Source: PWQG01 sp050486205 (lineage in GTDB: Bacteria > Pseudomonadota > Gammaproteobacteria > Pseudomonadales > Pseudohongiellaceae). Taken from it: a DNA stretch of 64,000 nucleotides. Below are positions 55,936 to 64,000 of the stretch, in pieces. The notes beneath the pieces were generated by a model, which saw only the letters and a program-made list of their open reading frames with translations, was not told the DNA's origin and ran no database searches. Both the position numbers and the translations under genes were made by a program. The DNA lies in assembly GCA_050486205.1 (NCBI GenBank), contig JBJHCW010000006.1, forward strand, positions 1 through 64,000, written 5' to 3'. Numbering within the stretch: position 1 is the stretch's first letter; each line of letters begins with the position of its first letter.

Positions 55936-56556
55936 ATGGCCCGTTATATAGGCCCGAAATGCAAATTGTCACGCCGCGAAGGAACAGACCTGTTCCTCAA
56001 GAGTGGTGTGCGCCCGCTGGACAGCAAGTGCAAGGCTGATACCATTCCGGGGCAGCACGGCCAGCGTCGTGGTCGCCTGTCCGATTATGGTGTGCAGCTG
56101 CGCGAAAAGCAGAAAGTGCGTCGTATGTACGGGGTGCTGGAAAAGCAGTTCCGCAATTATTACAAGCATGCTGCCCGTATCAAGGGAGCTACCGGCGAGA
56201 ACCTGTTGCAGTTGCTCGAGCAGCGACTGGACAATGTGGTTTATCGCATGGGTTTTGGCGCCACGCGCGCTGAAGCTCGCCAACTGGTTTCACACAAGGG
56301 CATCCTGGTAAACGGGGAAGTGGTGAATGTGCCTTCCTACCAGATCGTGCCTGGCGACACCGTTGCCGTTCGACCCAAAGCCAAGGATCAACTGCGGGTG
56401 AAGGCGGCCGTTGAGCTGGCCGGGCAGCGGACACCGGTGGAGTGGGTGACTGTCAGCGCCGAGAAGCTTGAAGGTCAATTCGTGCGCAAACCGGATCGCG
56501 AAGATCTGTCACCTGATATCAACGAGAACCTGATCGTTGAGCTCTACTCCAAGTAG
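55936..56556 (+). CDS. rpsD: 30S ribosomal protein S4
   Basis: A 206-residue primary 16S rRNA-binding protein, same length as E. coli. The S4 RNA-binding domain is VYRMGFGATRAEARQLVSHK. Two N-terminal cysteines (C9, C32) are not a full zinc site. It also acts as translational repressor of the alpha operon in E. coli. ACAGGAGAAGG precedes the ATG. Confidence 0.97.
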   Translation: MARYIGPKCKLSRREGTDLFLKSGVRPLDSKCKADTIPGQHGQRRGRLSDYGVQLREKQKVRRMYGVLEKQFRNYYKHAARIKGATGENLLQLLEQRLDNVVYRMGFGATRAEARQLVSHKGILVNGEVVNVPSYQIVPGDTVAVRPKAKDQLRVKAAVELAGQRTPVEWVTVSAEKLEGQFVRKPDREDLSPDINENLIVELYSK

Positions 56557-56590
56557 TAAATGCACCAGGCCAAGTGTGAAAGGTGAATAC

Positions 56591-57589
56591 ATGCAGATTT
56601 CATTGTCAGATTTTTTAACACCGCAGTTGATCAAGGTAGAAGAGCTCGACCGGTTCCGGTCGAAAGTGATTCTGGAGCCACTGGAACGTGGTTTTGGCCA
56701 CACCCTGGGTAATGCGCTCAGAAGGATTTTGCTGTCCTCTATGCCCGGCTGTGCCATTGAGGAAGTCGAAATCGAAGGTGTACTGCATGAGTACAGCACC
56801 ATTGAGGGGGTAAAGGAAGACGTCATCGAGATCCTGCTGAACCTCAAAGGTGTTGCAGTTGTACTGAACGATCAGGACGAGGCAGAGCTGACCCTCAAAA
56901 GCAAGGGTCAGGGCGTTGTGACGGCGGCCGATATTGTTACCGACCACAACGTGGAAATCGTTAACCCCGATCACGTTATCGCCAACCTGAACAGCGGTGG
57001 TGAATTGAATATGCGGTTGACTGTGCGCAAGGGCCGCGGTTACTCGCCGGCTGACTCCCGATCCAGCAAGGACGACGAGTCGCGCGCTGTTGGCAAACTG
57101 CTGCTGGACGCCACTTACAGTCCTGTTCTGTCTGTTGCCTATACCGTTGAAAGCACACGTGTTGAGCAGCGAACCGACCTGGACAAACTGATTCTTGATC
57201 TGCGTACCAACGGCACCATCGATCCGGAAGAAGCTATTCGGCGTGCGGCCAGTATCCTGCAGCACCAGCTGGCAGTGTTTGTTGACTTGCAGAGCCAGGA
57301 GGCGGCCAAGCCCGAAGAGCCTGAGGATGAGATCGATCCGATTCTGCTGCGCCCGGTCGATGACCTGGAGCTGACAGTGCGCTCGGCAAATTGTCTGAAA
57401 GCGGAAGACATTTACTATATTGGCGATCTTATCCAGCGTACCGAAGTGGAACTGCTGAAGACACCGAACCTTGGCAAGAAGTCGCTCACCGAGATCAAGG
57501 ATGTGCTTGCTTCGCGTGGCCTGTCTCTGGGTCTGCGTCTTGAAAACTGGCCGCCTGCCAGCCTCCGAACCGAGGAAAAGGCCAACTGA
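56591..57589 (+). CDS. rpoA: RNA polymerase alpha subunit
   Basis: A 332-residue subunit: N-terminal assembly domain (GFGHTLGNALRRILLSSMPG) and C-terminal DNA/activator-binding domain (SANCLKAEDIYYIGDLIQRT; LGKKSLTEIKDVLASRGLSL). The start at 56591 lies 35 bases after rpsD; the earlier frame start overlaps rpsD and was rejected. Confidence 0.98.
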   Translation: MQISLSDFLTPQLIKVEELDRFRSKVILEPLERGFGHTLGNALRRILLSSMPGCAIEEVEIEGVLHEYSTIEGVKEDVIEILLNLKGVAVVLNDQDEAELTLKSKGQGVVTAADIVTDHNVEIVNPDHVIANLNSGGELNMRLTVRKGRGYSPADSRSSKDDESRAVGKLLLDATYSPVLSVAYTVESTRVEQRTDLDKLILDLRTNGTIDPEEAIRRAASILQHQLAVFVDLQSQEAAKPEEPEDEIDPILLRPVDDLELTVRSANCLKAEDIYYIGDLIQRTEVELLKTPNLGKKSLTEIKDVLASRGLSLGLRLENWPPASLRTEEKAN

Positions 57590-57690
57590 TTTGGGATGGT
57601 CCGGCTGTCCTGGGGGACAGCCACTCATGCCGGAAATTGTAAAGACAGTTCCCGAAGCCATTTACGGGATACCGACAGGAATCAGAAGAT

Positions 57691-58104
57691 ATGCGTCATC
57701 GACATAGTGGGCGTCAGCTAAACAGAAACAGTGCTCACCGTAAGGCCATGTTCCGTAACATGACTGCCTCACTGGTTGAACATGAACTCATCAAGACCAC
57801 CCTGGCCAAGGCCAAGGAGCTGAGGTCGGTGGCGGAGCCGCTGATTACGTTGGCAAAGGAAGACAGTGTGGCTAATCGCCGACTGGCTTTCAGCCGTCTG
57901 CGTGACAAGGCTGCCGTTGGTAAACTCTTCACCGATATCGGTCCCCGCTTCAAGGATCGTCCCGGTGGTTACATCCGCATCCTGAAGTGTGGACTTCGCA
58001 CTGGCGACAAGGCCCCGATGGCTTACGTGGAACTGGTGGATCGTCCGCGCCTTGACGGAGACGACGCAGAAGAGCAACCGAGCGCAGTGGCCACCGCAGA
58101 GTGA
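57691..58104 (+). CDS. rplQ: 50S ribosomal protein L17
   Basis: A 137-residue protein, MRHRHSGRQLNRNSAHRKAM, with GGYIRILKCGLRTGDKAPMA. About ten residues longer than E. coli, with an acidic C-terminal tail after the conserved YVELVDR. Last gene of the alpha operon and of the long ribosomal block. Confidence 0.97.
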   Translation: MRHRHSGRQLNRNSAHRKAMFRNMTASLVEHELIKTTLAKAKELRSVAEPLITLAKEDSVANRRLAFSRLRDKAAVGKLFTDIGPRFKDRPGGYIRILKCGLRTGDKAPMAYVELVDRPRLDGDDAEEQPSAVATAE

Positions 58105-58130
58105 GCCTGACTGCGTGAACAGGACTGAAC

Positions 58131-58158
58131 AAAAAGCCGGGCATGTCTCGGCTTTTTT
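58131..58158 (+). terminator. Terminator after rplQ
   Basis: AAAAAGCCG (58131-58139) pairs with CGGCTTTTT (58149-58157) around a 9-base loop, followed by a T run. It closes the ribosomal protein block. Confidence 0.9.
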
Positions 58159-58193
58159 GTGTCTGAAATCAAACTGCAAACCGAGGTAGAACA

Positions 58194-59378
58194 ATGTCTG
58201 GCTCGTTTCATCCCCCTGTGCGCACCCTCATGGGCCCCGGACCCTCCGATGTAGACCCCAGAATTCTTGCAGCCCTGGCCCGACCAACCATAGGTCATCT
58301 GGACCCGGCGTTCATTGGGCTCATGGATCAGATCAAGGCGCTGCTTCAATATGCCTTCCAGACCACCAATACACTTACGTTGCCGATTTCCGCGCCTGGT
58401 TCTGCCGGTATGGAAGCGGTGTTTGTCAACCTGATCGAACCAGGCGACAAGGTGCTGGTTTGCCAGAACGGCGTTTTTGGCGGGCGTATGCGTGAAAATG
58501 TGTTGCGCTGCGGTGCTACGCCCATCATGGTCGAGAACGACTGGGGCCAGGCAGTTAACCCGGAACAGGTTGAGCGCGCACTGGAACAGAATCCGGATGT
58601 GGTGGCAGTGGCTTTTGTGCATTCAGAAACCTCCACCGGCGTTCGATCCGATGCTGCTGCGCTGTGCAGCCTGGCCAGAGAATATGAGTGCCTGAGCATT
58701 GTGGACGCGGTCACCTCGTTGGGCGGCATAGAGCTGGATGTTGACGGCTGGGGCGTGGATGCAATCTACAGCGGCACGCAGAAGTGTCTCTCCTGCGTGC
58801 CGGGACTGTCACCGGTCAGTTTCAGTGCAAAAGCGGTGGCGCGTATACGTAATCGTCAACATCGCGTTCAGAGCTGGTTTCTGGACATGAATCTTGTGAT
58901 GGATTATTGGGGCGGGGACAACAAACGCAGTTATCATCACACTGCGCCGGTGAACAGTCTGTACGCTTTGCATGAAGCCTTGCTGATCCTCAGGGAGGAG
59001 GGCCTGGAGAATGCCTGGCAACGTCACGCCTTGAATCACCGGGCGCTTGCGGCCGGCCTGCAGTCCATGGGGTTGGCGCTGCCGGTTGACCCGGATCATC
59101 GCCTACCGCAACTCAATGCTGTGTCGGTTCCTGAAGGTGTGAATGAGGCGCGTGTGAGACAGCGACTACTGAGCGAATACAGCCTGGAGATCGGTGCCGG
59201 CCTGGGGGCGCTTGCCGGCAAGGTATGGAGAATCGGCCTGATGGGTTACGCCTGCAATCAGCGTAACGTGTTGACTTGTATTGCCGCGCTGGGCCACGTG
59301 CTGGGCGAAAGTGGTTTGCGGGTCGATATCGATGCAGCGCTTGCGGCCAGCCAGGCAGTTTATCAGGCGCGGGACTGA
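58194..59378 (+). CDS. Class V aminotransferase, alanine/serine-glyoxylate type
   Basis: A 394-residue PLP enzyme. LMGPGPSDVDPRILAALARP and GHLDP at the start, D171 (IVDAVTSLGG) and the PLP lysine K197 in YSGTQKCLSCVPG mark the AGXT/serine-pyruvate group. It likely transfers amino groups from alanine or serine to glyoxylate, or the reverse. CGAGGTAGAAC precedes the ATG. It stands alone after the ribosomal terminator and converges with lspA-like gene (16-base overlap). Confidence 0.87.
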   Translation: MSGSFHPPVRTLMGPGPSDVDPRILAALARPTIGHLDPAFIGLMDQIKALLQYAFQTTNTLTLPISAPGSAGMEAVFVNLIEPGDKVLVCQNGVFGGRMRENVLRCGATPIMVENDWGQAVNPEQVERALEQNPDVVAVAFVHSETSTGVRSDAAALCSLAREYECLSIVDAVTSLGGIELDVDGWGVDAIYSGTQKCLSCVPGLSPVSFSAKAVARIRNRQHRVQSWFLDMNLVMDYWGGDNKRSYHHTAPVNSLYALHEALLILREEGLENAWQRHALNHRALAAGLQSMGLALPVDPDHRLPQLNAVSVPEGVNEARVRQRLLSEYSLEIGAGLGALAGKVWRIGLMGYACNQRNVLTCIAALGHVLGESGLRVDIDAALAASQAVYQARD

Positions 59379-59866
59379 TTGCCAGGTTCGGGAGGCTGGC
59401 GCGAGAACAGGCTGATGAACAGCATGGGCCAGAGTCCCAGGTGAACCATGACGTCGGCGGTGTTGAAGATATAGTGCCAGTTGGGGATCTGCTGGACATT
59501 GATGAAATCAATCACACTGCCGTACACCAACCTGTCCATGACGTTGCTGGCGCCGCCGCCGGCGATGAAACCAAAACAGATGAATTCGTAAGGACGCACA
59601 TGCCGGCTCTTCATCAGATAGACGGTCAGGGCCAGAATCAGCAGGCTGCTGATGATGGCGAATACCCAGCCCTGGCCCTGGAAAATACCAAACACACCAC
59701 CCAGGTTACGGATGTGAGTCAGGTGAAGGTAACTGTTTACAACAACCGATTCGCCCAGCGGGATGTGGGTGTTGACCAGATGGCTGCTCAATTGTGACAG
59801 CGCGAGCGTAGCTGCAGTGATGGCAGCAAACACCCCCATCAGGGCCGATCGTGACCAACTGTTCAT
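59363..59866 (-). CDS. LspA (signal peptidase II) paralogue
   Basis: A 167-residue membrane protein with four hydrophobic segments. Signal peptidase II motifs are present: RNLGGVFGIF, then SNVMDRLVYGSVIDFINV with D111, R112 and D120, and IFNTADVM with D138. D120 and D138 match the catalytic aspartates. But the first motif, DQxxK in LspA, is replaced by SQLSS (25-29). Normal lspA lies after ileS, so this is probably an extra, diverged copy. It may cleave lipoproteins or have changed role. The start at 59866 is one base after the DUF1499 stop. Confidence 0.75.
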   Translation of the reverse strand: MNSWSRSALMGVFAAITAATLALSQLSSHLVNTHIPLGESVVVNSYLHLTHIRNLGGVFGIFQGQGWVFAIISSLLILALTVYLMKSRHVRPYEFICFGFIAGGGASNVMDRLVYGSVIDFINVQQIPNWHYIFNTADVMVHLGLWPMLFISLFSRQPPEPGNQSRA

Positions 59867-59867
59867 G

Positions 59868-60680
59868 TCACTGAGCCTGGAATGCGTCGAAAAATTCACG
59901 CAGGCGCGCGGCATTTTTGCCCACATCGCTGACACCAACACGGGACGTTGACCGCGCATCAACTCGACTGCCACCATCGACTGCCTGGATCCGAATCACA
60001 ACATCGTCCTTGAAGCGGAACCAGAAGGTGGTGTCGGTTGCTTCGATACGACCTTCTTCCGGTACCTGGGCAACCAGTTCCCAGCCCAGTGACTCCACAG
60101 TCGCCAGTGCTCGTCGGAAAGCCTGGTCAGGTGCGTCGCTGGTGATCAGCGGCTGGATATCAGGATAGGCTTCGCGTTGAAGTTGTGCCTGCCGCTCTGG
60201 CGTCATGTTGGCGCTGGTGCCGTATTCGACAGGGTTGGTGCCCGGACCGCGCAGCGGCAGCACATCAACAAATGCCGGTGGGTTGTCCAGGTCGGTGGTG
60301 ATGTCATGAATCGGCGGCGTGCCGGGTGCCGGGCGGTAGGTTTCCGGAATCATCCAGACCAGCAGGGCGGCAAAGGCCGCGACCAGCGCCAGTGCACCCG
60401 GGCGATAGCGCCGCTGGCCGGCCGGAAGGCGAGCCAGGGCCAGCAACGCAAATCCGATACCTGCGCATACAAAAACAATCCAGCGTGCATTTGAGTTGGC
60501 TGATTGCAGGTAGGAAAAGCCCTGACGAAAATCCCACAGTCCCGCCCACACACCCAGGCTGGCAACCAGGCCAAGCAGTGCAACACCGAACCCGGCCACC
60601 ACGGCCAGGGCGGCAGCAATACGCATCCACTTTTTCAGACGCACAGGATCATTGACGAGACTGCTGGTTGGCGTACGCAT
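59868..60680 (-). CDS. DUF1499 family membrane protein
   Basis: A 270-residue protein with three membrane segments near the N-terminus (about 20-46, 66-84, 96-112) and a cytoplasmic or periplasmic DUF1499 domain. The typical parts are DLDNPPAFVDVLPLRG and FWFRFKDDVVIRIQ with VDARSTSRVGVSDVGKNAAR at the end. No function is known. It is immediately upstream of the LspA-like gene and thus co-transcribed. Confidence 0.82.
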   Translation of the reverse strand: MRTPTSSLVNDPVRLKKWMRIAAALAVVAGFGVALLGLVASLGVWAGLWDFRQGFSYLQSANSNARWIVFVCAGIGFALLALARLPAGQRRYRPGALALVAAFAALLVWMIPETYRPAPGTPPIHDITTDLDNPPAFVDVLPLRGPGTNPVEYGTSANMTPERQAQLQREAYPDIQPLITSDAPDQAFRRALATVESLGWELVAQVPEEGRIEATDTTFWFRFKDDVVIRIQAVDGGSRVDARSTSRVGVSDVGKNAARLREFFDAFQAQ

Positions 60681-60757
60681 GTTTAAGGTGTCCTGTTGTT
60701 GATGATAGAGGGATGGCCTGGCATTTTACCGCGTTGACGGCTTGCCGGCACCTGCTT

Positions 60758-61387
60758 TCACGCTGGCTGCCCGATGACTTCAACGGCTTCTGCGTACTGG
60801 ATGATCCGCGGCGATTCTCCGCGTTTGATTTCCACAATACTGTGTGAGCAATTTGTCATCCGCGGAGGCTCCCAGAGCTGACTCAGGGGGCGTGGCTCCA
60901 GCGCACAAAGTATGGTCTTGATAAGGACACCGTGACTGACCACAGCCACATCGCCCTGCGAGTGAGAGGCGATGATGCGCTGGAACCGATCCATGGCGCG
61001 GGACTGCACCGTGTCAAAGGTTTCAGCTCCGGCCAGTGCAAAGCGATGAGGTTCATGCCAGAAATGCTGGAATGCTTCTGGCCATGTTTTTAGCACCTCT
61101 GCCTGCAGCAGGCCTTCCCAGGGACCGAGACTGATTTCTCTCAGCTGATCACAGTATTCGGTGGGCAGTTCATTGCCGGCAAACAGCAACGCAGCAGTCT
61201 GCCTTGTCCGTACGCTGCTGCTGCAATAGACGTGAGCGATAGTGTGTTCGGTCAATTGTGGCGCCAGAGCGCGTGCCTGCATCTGGCCCAATGGGGTCAG
61301 TTCTGATTCTGCGTGGCCCTGTACGCGTTTTTCGCTATTCCAGTTGGTCTGGCCGTGTCGTATCAGGTGTATACGTAGTGTGTTCAA
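60758..61387 (-). CDS. Histidine phosphatase family protein
   Basis: A 209-residue enzyme with the phosphohistidine motif LIRHGQTNWN (R10, H11), QGHAESELTPLG, and the second histidine in VVSHGVLIK. This is the broad-specificity phosphoglycerate-mutase-like family (GpmB, CobC, PhoE). The substrate is not evident. It is downstream of glpK by 43 bases on the same strand. Confidence 0.88.
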   Translation of the reverse strand: MNTLRIHLIRHGQTNWNSEKRVQGHAESELTPLGQMQARALAPQLTEHTIAHVYCSSSVRTRQTAALLFAGNELPTEYCDQLREISLGPWEGLLQAEVLKTWPEAFQHFWHEPHRFALAGAETFDTVQSRAMDRFQRIIASHSQGDVAVVSHGVLIKTILCALEPRPLSQLWEPPRMTNCSHSIVEIKRGESPRIIQYAEAVEVIGQPA

Positions 61388-61430
61388 TCATCACTCCTTC
61401 TTGGCCACCGTATTGAGACCACAAGTGCTG

Positions 61431-62930
61431 TCAGTTACTGCTCAGTGTCCTTCGCACAGCATCACGCCAGAGCGCATGTCGTTTTTCGCGCCATTGTCTG
61501 TCGCGCCGGGGTTCGAAGCGACGATCCAGGCGCCAGTGTTTGCTGATGGTTTCGGGGGAATCATACAGACCGATCTGCAATCCTGCCAGCCAGGCTGCCC
61601 CCAGAGCGGTCGTTTCTGTGACTTCCGGGCGGTCCACCACACAACCGAGCAGGTCGGACAGGTTCTGCAGGACAAAATTGTTGGCGACCATGCCCCCGTC
61701 CACGCGCAGTGTTTCGGGGCGCTCGCCATCGGCTTCCATGGCTTTCTGAAGATCACGAGTCTGATAACACACGGACAACAGGGCAGCGGTAGTGATCTCG
61801 CGAATGCCCGTATCACGGGTTAACCCGAAAATCGCGCCCCGTGCTTCTGCGTCCCACCATGGTGCGCCAAGCCCGGTGAATGCGGGTACAAACATCACGG
61901 GAGAGTCCTCGGGTACATCCTGCGCCATGGCTTCAGTCTCATTGGTATCGGTAAAGAATTTCAGTTCGTCGCGCAACCACTGCATCGTGGCACCGGCCAT
62001 GAATATGCTGCCTTCCAGTGCATAGGTGGTCTTGCCGTTGAGCCGGTATGCCACCGTGCTCAGCAATCGGTGTTCTGAGCGCAGTACCCTGTCGCCGGTG
62101 TTAAGCAGCAAGAAACAGCCTGTACCGTAGGTGCTCTTGGCCATGCCGGGTTCGAAACAGCATTGACCGAACGCGGCTGCCTGCTGATCGCCGGCCATGC
62201 CGGTGACGGGAACCCGGGAACCCAGCAGATGGGCTTCGGTGTGGCCGAAGTCGGCAGCGCAGTCAAGTACCTCGGGCAGCAGTGCAGCCGGGATGTTGAA
62301 CAATTCAAGCAATTCCTCATCCCACTGCTGTGTGTGGATGTTGAACAACATGGTTCGGGAAGCATTAGTAGCATCGGTATAGTGGCTCCTGCCCCCGGTC
62401 AGTTTCCACAGCAACCAGGTGTCAACGGTGCCAAAGGCCAGTTCGCCGGCCTCAGCTGCGTCGCGCGCACCAGGCACCTCATTCAGTAACCAGCAGATTT
62501 TTGTGGCCGAGAAGTACGGATCCAGCAGCAGGCCGGTGCGTTCGTTGATCAGATCCCCGCGATTGCCCTGTTCCAGCCGCTTCGCAATGTCCCTGCACAT
62601 TGACGCCGTGCGCCGGTCCTGCCAGACAATGGCGCGATGAATGCACTCCCCGGTACGACGGTTCCAGATGAGCGTGGTCTCCCGCTGATTGCTGATGCCT
62701 ATGGCGCGGATGGCTTCAGCCTCAAGACCGGCGCTCTGCAATGCATCACGACAACTGCTCAGACTGGTCTGCCAGATATCCTCCGGCTCATGCTCTACCC
62801 AGCCGTCCTTTGGGTAGTGCTGTGTGTACTCATATTGGCCGCTGCTGATCTTTCGGCCTTCATGATCAAAAATGATTGCGCGACTGCTGGTGGTGCCCTG
62901 GTCGATTGCCATTATGTAATCTGTCATCAT
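61431..62930 (-). CDS. glpK: Glycerol kinase
   Basis: A 499-residue FGGY kinase, with AIDQGTTSSRAIIFD at the start, VWQDRRTASMCRD, and GMAGDQQAAAFGQCC and RVDGGMVANNFVLQ in the two ATPase lobes. It phosphorylates glycerol for entry to glycolysis. The start may be one codon later (62927). It is divergent from glpD with an 84-base gap, so both may share glp control. No glpF or glpR is visible in the window. Confidence 0.96.
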   Translation of the reverse strand: MMTDYIMAIDQGTTSSRAIIFDHEGRKISSGQYEYTQHYPKDGWVEHEPEDIWQTSLSSCRDALQSAGLEAEAIRAIGISNQRETTLIWNRRTGECIHRAIVWQDRRTASMCRDIAKRLEQGNRGDLINERTGLLLDPYFSATKICWLLNEVPGARDAAEAGELAFGTVDTWLLWKLTGGRSHYTDATNASRTMLFNIHTQQWDEELLELFNIPAALLPEVLDCAADFGHTEAHLLGSRVPVTGMAGDQQAAAFGQCCFEPGMAKSTYGTGCFLLLNTGDRVLRSEHRLLSTVAYRLNGKTTYALEGSIFMAGATMQWLRDELKFFTDTNETEAMAQDVPEDSPVMFVPAFTGLGAPWWDAEARGAIFGLTRDTGIREITTAALLSVCYQTRDLQKAMEADGERPETLRVDGGMVANNFVLQNLSDLLGCVVDRPEVTETTALGAAWLAGLQIGLYDSPETISKHWRLDRRFEPRRDRQWREKRHALWRDAVRRTLSSN

Positions 62931-63014
62931 GCGGTATCCGTAGGTGGTGTGATGAGGTTCCGGCAGTGCCGCTTTATCCCACTCGCCTGATGAATGCTAC
63001 TAAAGGTACAGTCA

Positions 63015-64000
63015 ATGGACAATGAAGACACGCGCACGGGTTCCGGTCGGACTTTTGACCTGTTGGTCATTGGTGGTGGCATCAATGGTACGGGCATCGC
63101 AGCAGATGCTGCCGGGCGCGGATTGTCGGTTGTGCTGTGTGAGATGAATGACCTGGCTTCTGGCACTTCCTCGGCCAGCACAAAGCTTGTTCATGGTGGA
63201 CTGCGTTACCTCGAGCATTACGAGTTTTCACTGGTCAGAGAGTCACTGGCCGAGCGTGAAGTGCTGATGAAAATGGCGCCACATATCATCTGGCCAATGC
63301 GCTTTCGCCTGCCGCACCGCAAGGGACTTCGGCCACGCTGGATGATTCGCAGCGGCCTGTTCCTGTATGACAATCTGAGTCGTCGCAATTCGCTGCGCGG
63401 ATCACATGGGCTGCGCCTGGACAGCAGTAGTCCGCTGCGCGAGGAATTCACCCGGGGCTTTGAATATTCCGATTGCTGGGTTGATGACGCTCGTCTGGTG
63501 GTTTTGAATGCCATGCTGGCGCATCAACACGGTGCTGTTGTGCTTCCCCGTATGCGCTGTCAGTCGCTTTCCCCCCATAACGGTCATTGGCGTGCCGGGC
63601 TACAGTCCACCCTGGGCTCAGCACAGACGGTTGACGCTCGTGCAGTAATAAATGCCACCGGGCCATGGGCCACCGAAACTGATGACCTGGGGCTCGGTGG
63701 TGAAAGGGCTGCCCGTATGCGCCTGGTCAAGGGTAGCCATCTGGTTGTGCGCCGTCTGTTCGATGAGGAGCATGCCTGGTTGTTGCAGCATCCGGACAAG
63801 CGGGTGGTCTTTGTCATACCCTACGAGAATGACTATTCCCTGATCGGTACTACAGAGGTGACTTTTACGGGGGATCCGGCCAGTGCGGGTATCAGCGATG
63901 AGGAAACCGATTACCTGCTGGGGATAGTGAACGGGTATTTCAGGACCCAGCTGCATCCGTCGGACATTGTGCACAGCTTTGGTGGTGTGCGTCCCCTGCT
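63015..64000 (+). CDS. glpD: Aerobic glycerol-3-phosphate dehydrogenase, 5' part
   Basis: The frame from ATG at 63015 runs open to the window end (328 codons). It starts MDNEDTRTGSGRTFDLLVIG, then the FAD motif GGGINGTGIAADAAGRG, and SGTSSASTKLVHGGLRYLEH, a hallmark of GlpD. GlpD oxidises glycerol 3-phosphate and passes electrons to quinone. The gene is divergent from glpK, so the two steps of glycerol use are adjacent. The C-terminal part lies beyond the window. Confidence 0.93.
   Translation, partial: MDNEDTRTGSGRTFDLLVIGGGINGTGIAADAAGRGLSVVLCEMNDLASGTSSASTKLVHGGLRYLEHYEFSLVRESLAEREVLMKMAPHIIWPMRFRLPHRKGLRPRWMIRSGLFLYDNLSRRNSLRGSHGLRLDSSSPLREEFTRGFEYSDCWVDDARLVVLNAMLAHQHGAVVLPRMRCQSLSPHNGHWRAGLQSTLGSAQTVDARAVINATGPWATETDDLGLGGERAARMRLVKGSHLVVRRLFDEEHAWLLQHPDKRVVFVIPYENDYSLIGTTEVTFTGDPASAGISDEETDYLLGIVNGYFRTQLHPSDIVHSFGGVRPL

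Overview
The window is a chromosomal segment of a gammaproteobacterium. The evidence is the gene order birA-coaX-SPOR-tRNA(Tyr,Gly,Thr)-tuf-tRNA(Trp)-secE-nusG-rplKAJL-rpoBC-rpsLG-fusA-tuf-S10/spc/alpha operons, which is that of Pseudomonas-like gammaproteobacteria, together with a Zur operator of gammaproteobacterial type and long zinc-free S14. The mix of PHM-like copper monooxygenases, a PhyH oxygenase, HupE/UreJ and DoxX proteins would suit a free-living aquatic or marine lineage, but species cannot be decided from this sequence.

Layout. 1-300: the 3' end of a 5S rRNA, its terminator, and a degenerate repeat of the same 5S-end/terminator unit. 390-5307: mostly small housekeeping or accessory genes: DoxX, an acetylpolyamine amidohydrolase gene broken by one in-frame UGA, an ECF sigma/anti-sigma/YbjQ operon, PhyH dioxygenase, DUF2007-zinc ribbon protein, methyltransferase. 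5373-9258: a zinc-uptake operon (His-rich outer-membrane porin, binding protein, short ATPase, permease) behind a near-perfect Zur box. 9486-22986: an accessory block with two redoxin/cytochrome c/PHM-like copper monooxygenases, two secreted PAL-like beta-propellers, a ToxR-like membrane regulator, two paralogous membrane proteins plus a 47-residue membrane peptide, a HupE/UreJ-type protein and a CstA transporter. 23008-58104: the translation/transcription core on the + strand. 58194-64000: an AGXT-like aminotransferase, a divergent LspA paralogue, DUF1499 protein, histidine phosphatase, glpK and the start of glpD.

How the genes may work together. The accessory block is the most interesting part. 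In animals, peptide C-terminal amidation needs two activities, PHM (copper, ascorbate) and PAL (zinc beta-propeller), fused in one protein, PAM. Here both folds occur twice in 13.5 kb as separate exported proteins, and the PHM-like enzymes carry a built-in haem c that could replace ascorbate as electron donor. The substrate is unknown, and the clustering is evidence for a shared pathway rather than proof. The zinc-uptake operon next door could serve any zinc enzyme.

The core region is conventional: promoters are visible for the tRNA-tuf and S10 operons, an attenuator-like hairpin lies between rplL and rpoB, and the two tuf genes are almost identical (gene conversion) but start with ATG and GTG respectively.
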